Shown piece after piece: positions 6,701 through 7,454 of a DNA stretch of 7,454 nt. The stretch covers positions 945,808 to 953,261 of the forward strand of contig CP070628.1 of the NCBI GenBank assembly GCA_020355985.1, written 5' to 3'. The notes under the pieces were generated by a model. The model saw nothing but the letters and a program-made list of their open reading frames with translations, had not been told where the DNA came from and searched no databases. The position numbers and the translations under genes were made by a program. Numbering within the stretch: position 1 is the stretch's first letter; the number at the start of each line of letters is the position of its first letter. This DNA comes from Nitrospirota bacterium. GTDB taxonomy: Bacteria > Nitrospirota > Nitrospiria > Nitrospirales > UBA8639.

Positions 6701-6963
6701 AAATTTTTCTTCTTTGCGTTCTAGTGGCATTGGCTTTTCTTATTGGTGCGTATCTGTATCGTGTCCTTCAAGGACCCACGATATTTGATCGTGTGTTAGG
6801 CCTGGCTGGTATATCCACCAAGGCGATTATTTTGCTCATTGTCATTGGAGTCTTCTTTGAACGAGTCGACATGTTCGTCGATATCTCAACTGGCTATGCG
6901 TTACTGAATTTGGTGGGGGCGCTCGCTGTGGCAAAATATCTGGAACAAAAGGGGCTTCCGTAA
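6697..6963 (+). CDS. mrpF: Mrp-type cation/proton antiporter subunit F (MnhF/MbhB-like)
   Basis: The 88-aa integral membrane protein has three predicted helices (about 3-22, 40-56 and 62-82), the usual MrpF size and topology. The family signature GPTIFDRVLGL (26-36) is clear, with Asp31 in the conserved D-R pair and another conserved acidic position near Asp62 in the third helix. In Mrp complexes MrpF packs with MrpE and MrpG. Its ATG overlaps the mrpE stop as ATGA (6697-6700), implying translational coupling, and mrpG starts one base after its stop. No strong Shine-Dalgarno is seen, consistent with coupling. Confidence 0.93.
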   Translation: MKIFLLCVLVALAFLIGAYLYRVLQGPTIFDRVLGLAGISTKAIILLIVIGVFFERVDMFVDISTGYALLNLVGALAVAKYLEQKGLP

Positions 6964-6964
6964 C

Positions 6965-7264
6965 ATGGGATTAATTTCCATCATGTGTATTCTTGCAGGA
7001 TTATTTTTTCTGATTGTTGCGGCTATTGGAGTCATACGACTTCCCGATGTCTTTAGTCGTTCCCATGCGGTGTCGTTAACGGATTCGTTAGGAGCATTCC
7101 TAATGTTAGTCGGTATTGCGCTCCATGAAGGACTTAGCGGGAACGCGCTGAAAATCCTTGCCGTGTTGGCCTTACTCTATATCCAAAATCCAGTTATAGA
7201 GCATGCTACTATTCGTGCGGCTCTTCGGGCTGGACTCAAACCGTGGAAAAGAGAAACCCCATGA
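6965..7264 (+). CDS. mrpG: Mrp-type cation/proton antiporter subunit G (MnhG/MbhC-like)
   Basis: The 99-aa protein belongs to the PhaG/MnhG family. Three hydrophobic helices are predicted at about 4-23, 40-54 and 61-75. The conserved segment GVIRLPDVFSRSHAVSLTDS (22-41) is diagnostic, and the motif IQNPV (73-77) closes the last helix as in relatives. The C-terminal tail is basic (RAGLKPWKRETP). It is a small structural subunit of the antiporter or of an Mbh-like membrane module. It starts 1 base after mrpF, and its TGA overlaps the next gene's ATG (ATGA at 7261-7264). Confidence 0.93.
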   Translation: MGLISIMCILAGLFFLIVAAIGVIRLPDVFSRSHAVSLTDSLGAFLMLVGIALHEGLSGNALKILAVLALLYIQNPVIEHATIRAALRAGLKPWKRETP

Positions 7265-7454
7265 CCTTCTCATTTGAAATTCCTCTCCTGATTCTCCTCC
7301 TGGTTGCAGCGGCTGGTGCCATTCTCGTTAAAGATCTGATGAGTGCGATCCTACTTCTGGGATCCTATAGTTTTTTCTTAGCCCTCGTGTGGGCTTGGAT
7401 TGGAGCGGTGGATGTCGCATTCGTGGAAGCTGTCGTTGGAGCAGGTTTAGCCAC
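7261..7454 (+). CDS. DUF4040/MbhD-like subunit (MrpA C-terminal homologue), partial at window end
   Basis: Sixty-four complete codons are visible before the window ends, starting MTFSFEIPLLILLL. Two hydrophobic helices are seen, and the stretch DVAFVEAVVGAGLA (51-64) matches the D-x-x-F-x-E-A-x-x-G-A-G motif of the MbhD/DUF4040 domain. That domain equals the C-terminal part of MrpA and resembles NuoJ. As a stand-alone gene after E-F-G it follows the order of archaeal mbhA-B-C-D and of split-MrpA operons, not the A-to-G order of Bacillus mrp. Genes for MrpB, MrpC and MrpD/NuoL-like subunits are therefore expected just downstream. The start is fixed by the ATGA overlap with mrpG. Confidence 0.85.
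   Translation, partial: MTFSFEIPLLILLLVAAAGAILVKDLMSAILLLGSYSFFLALVWAWIGAVDVAFVEAVVGAGLA

Noticed and set aside
1..7454. CRISPR array, tRNA, rRNA, insertion sequence or phage genes
   Set aside because: No regularly spaced repeats, cloverleaf or rRNA-like sequence, transposase motifs or terminal inverted repeats were seen on either strand.

Overview
The window comes from a Gram-negative-type bacterium, probably an autotroph. It holds a compact locus for inorganic-carbon (Ci) uptake joined to an ion-translocating Mrp-type module. Base composition is moderate (by eye, slightly below 50% G+C), with very AT-rich intergenic DNA at the left edge. The gene set would fit a CO2-fixing lineage such as Nitrospirota (for example a marine Nitrospira), but no marker gene in the window proves this and the taxonomy is a guess.

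Layout, left to right. (1) Bases 1-198 hold an AT-rich leader and a 23-codon ORF (127-198) with a near-perfect Shine-Dalgarno; it encodes a single hydrophobic helix. (2) Bases 199-717 are non-coding as far as I can see, with a 28-bp interrupted palindrome (296-323) and a long imperfect hairpin (539-586). (3) Bases 718-2343 (+) encode a SulP/SLC26 anion transporter with a C-terminal STAS domain. (4) Bases 2450-2833 (-) encode a DUF2294/MpsC-family protein whose reading frame is intact except for one in-frame amber codon at 2690-2692. This gene becomes visible only when two minus-strand ORFs are joined across the stop. (5) Divergent from it is dabA (DUF2309; start 2924 preferred, 2888 possible; end 5977), with all four expected zinc-site residues. 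(6) After a 195-base gap come mrpE, mrpF, mrpG and a DUF4040/MbhD-like subunit cut by the window end. These are tightly packed with ATGA overlaps or 1-base spacing.

How the genes fit together. DabA (MpsB) is the carbonic-anhydrase-like half of the DAB/MPS system, which captures CO2 as bicarbonate at the expense of an ion gradient. It normally pairs with a NuoL/MrpA-like membrane subunit, DabB (MpsA). No DabB lies in the window. Instead dabA is followed on the same strand by accessory subunits of an Mrp/Mbh-type module, whose large NuoL/MrpD-like subunits would be expected just past the right edge. MpsC is named after the third member of the staphylococcal mpsABC locus, so its position beside dabA is meaningful and its interruption is notable. 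SulP proteins include bicarbonate importers (BicA type), so the upstream transporter may be a second Ci route, though sulfate or another anion cannot be excluded.

The most interesting points are the amber-interrupted mpsC beside an intact dabA, the association of dabA with an Mrp-like module, and the unannotated-looking 23-aa membrane peptide.
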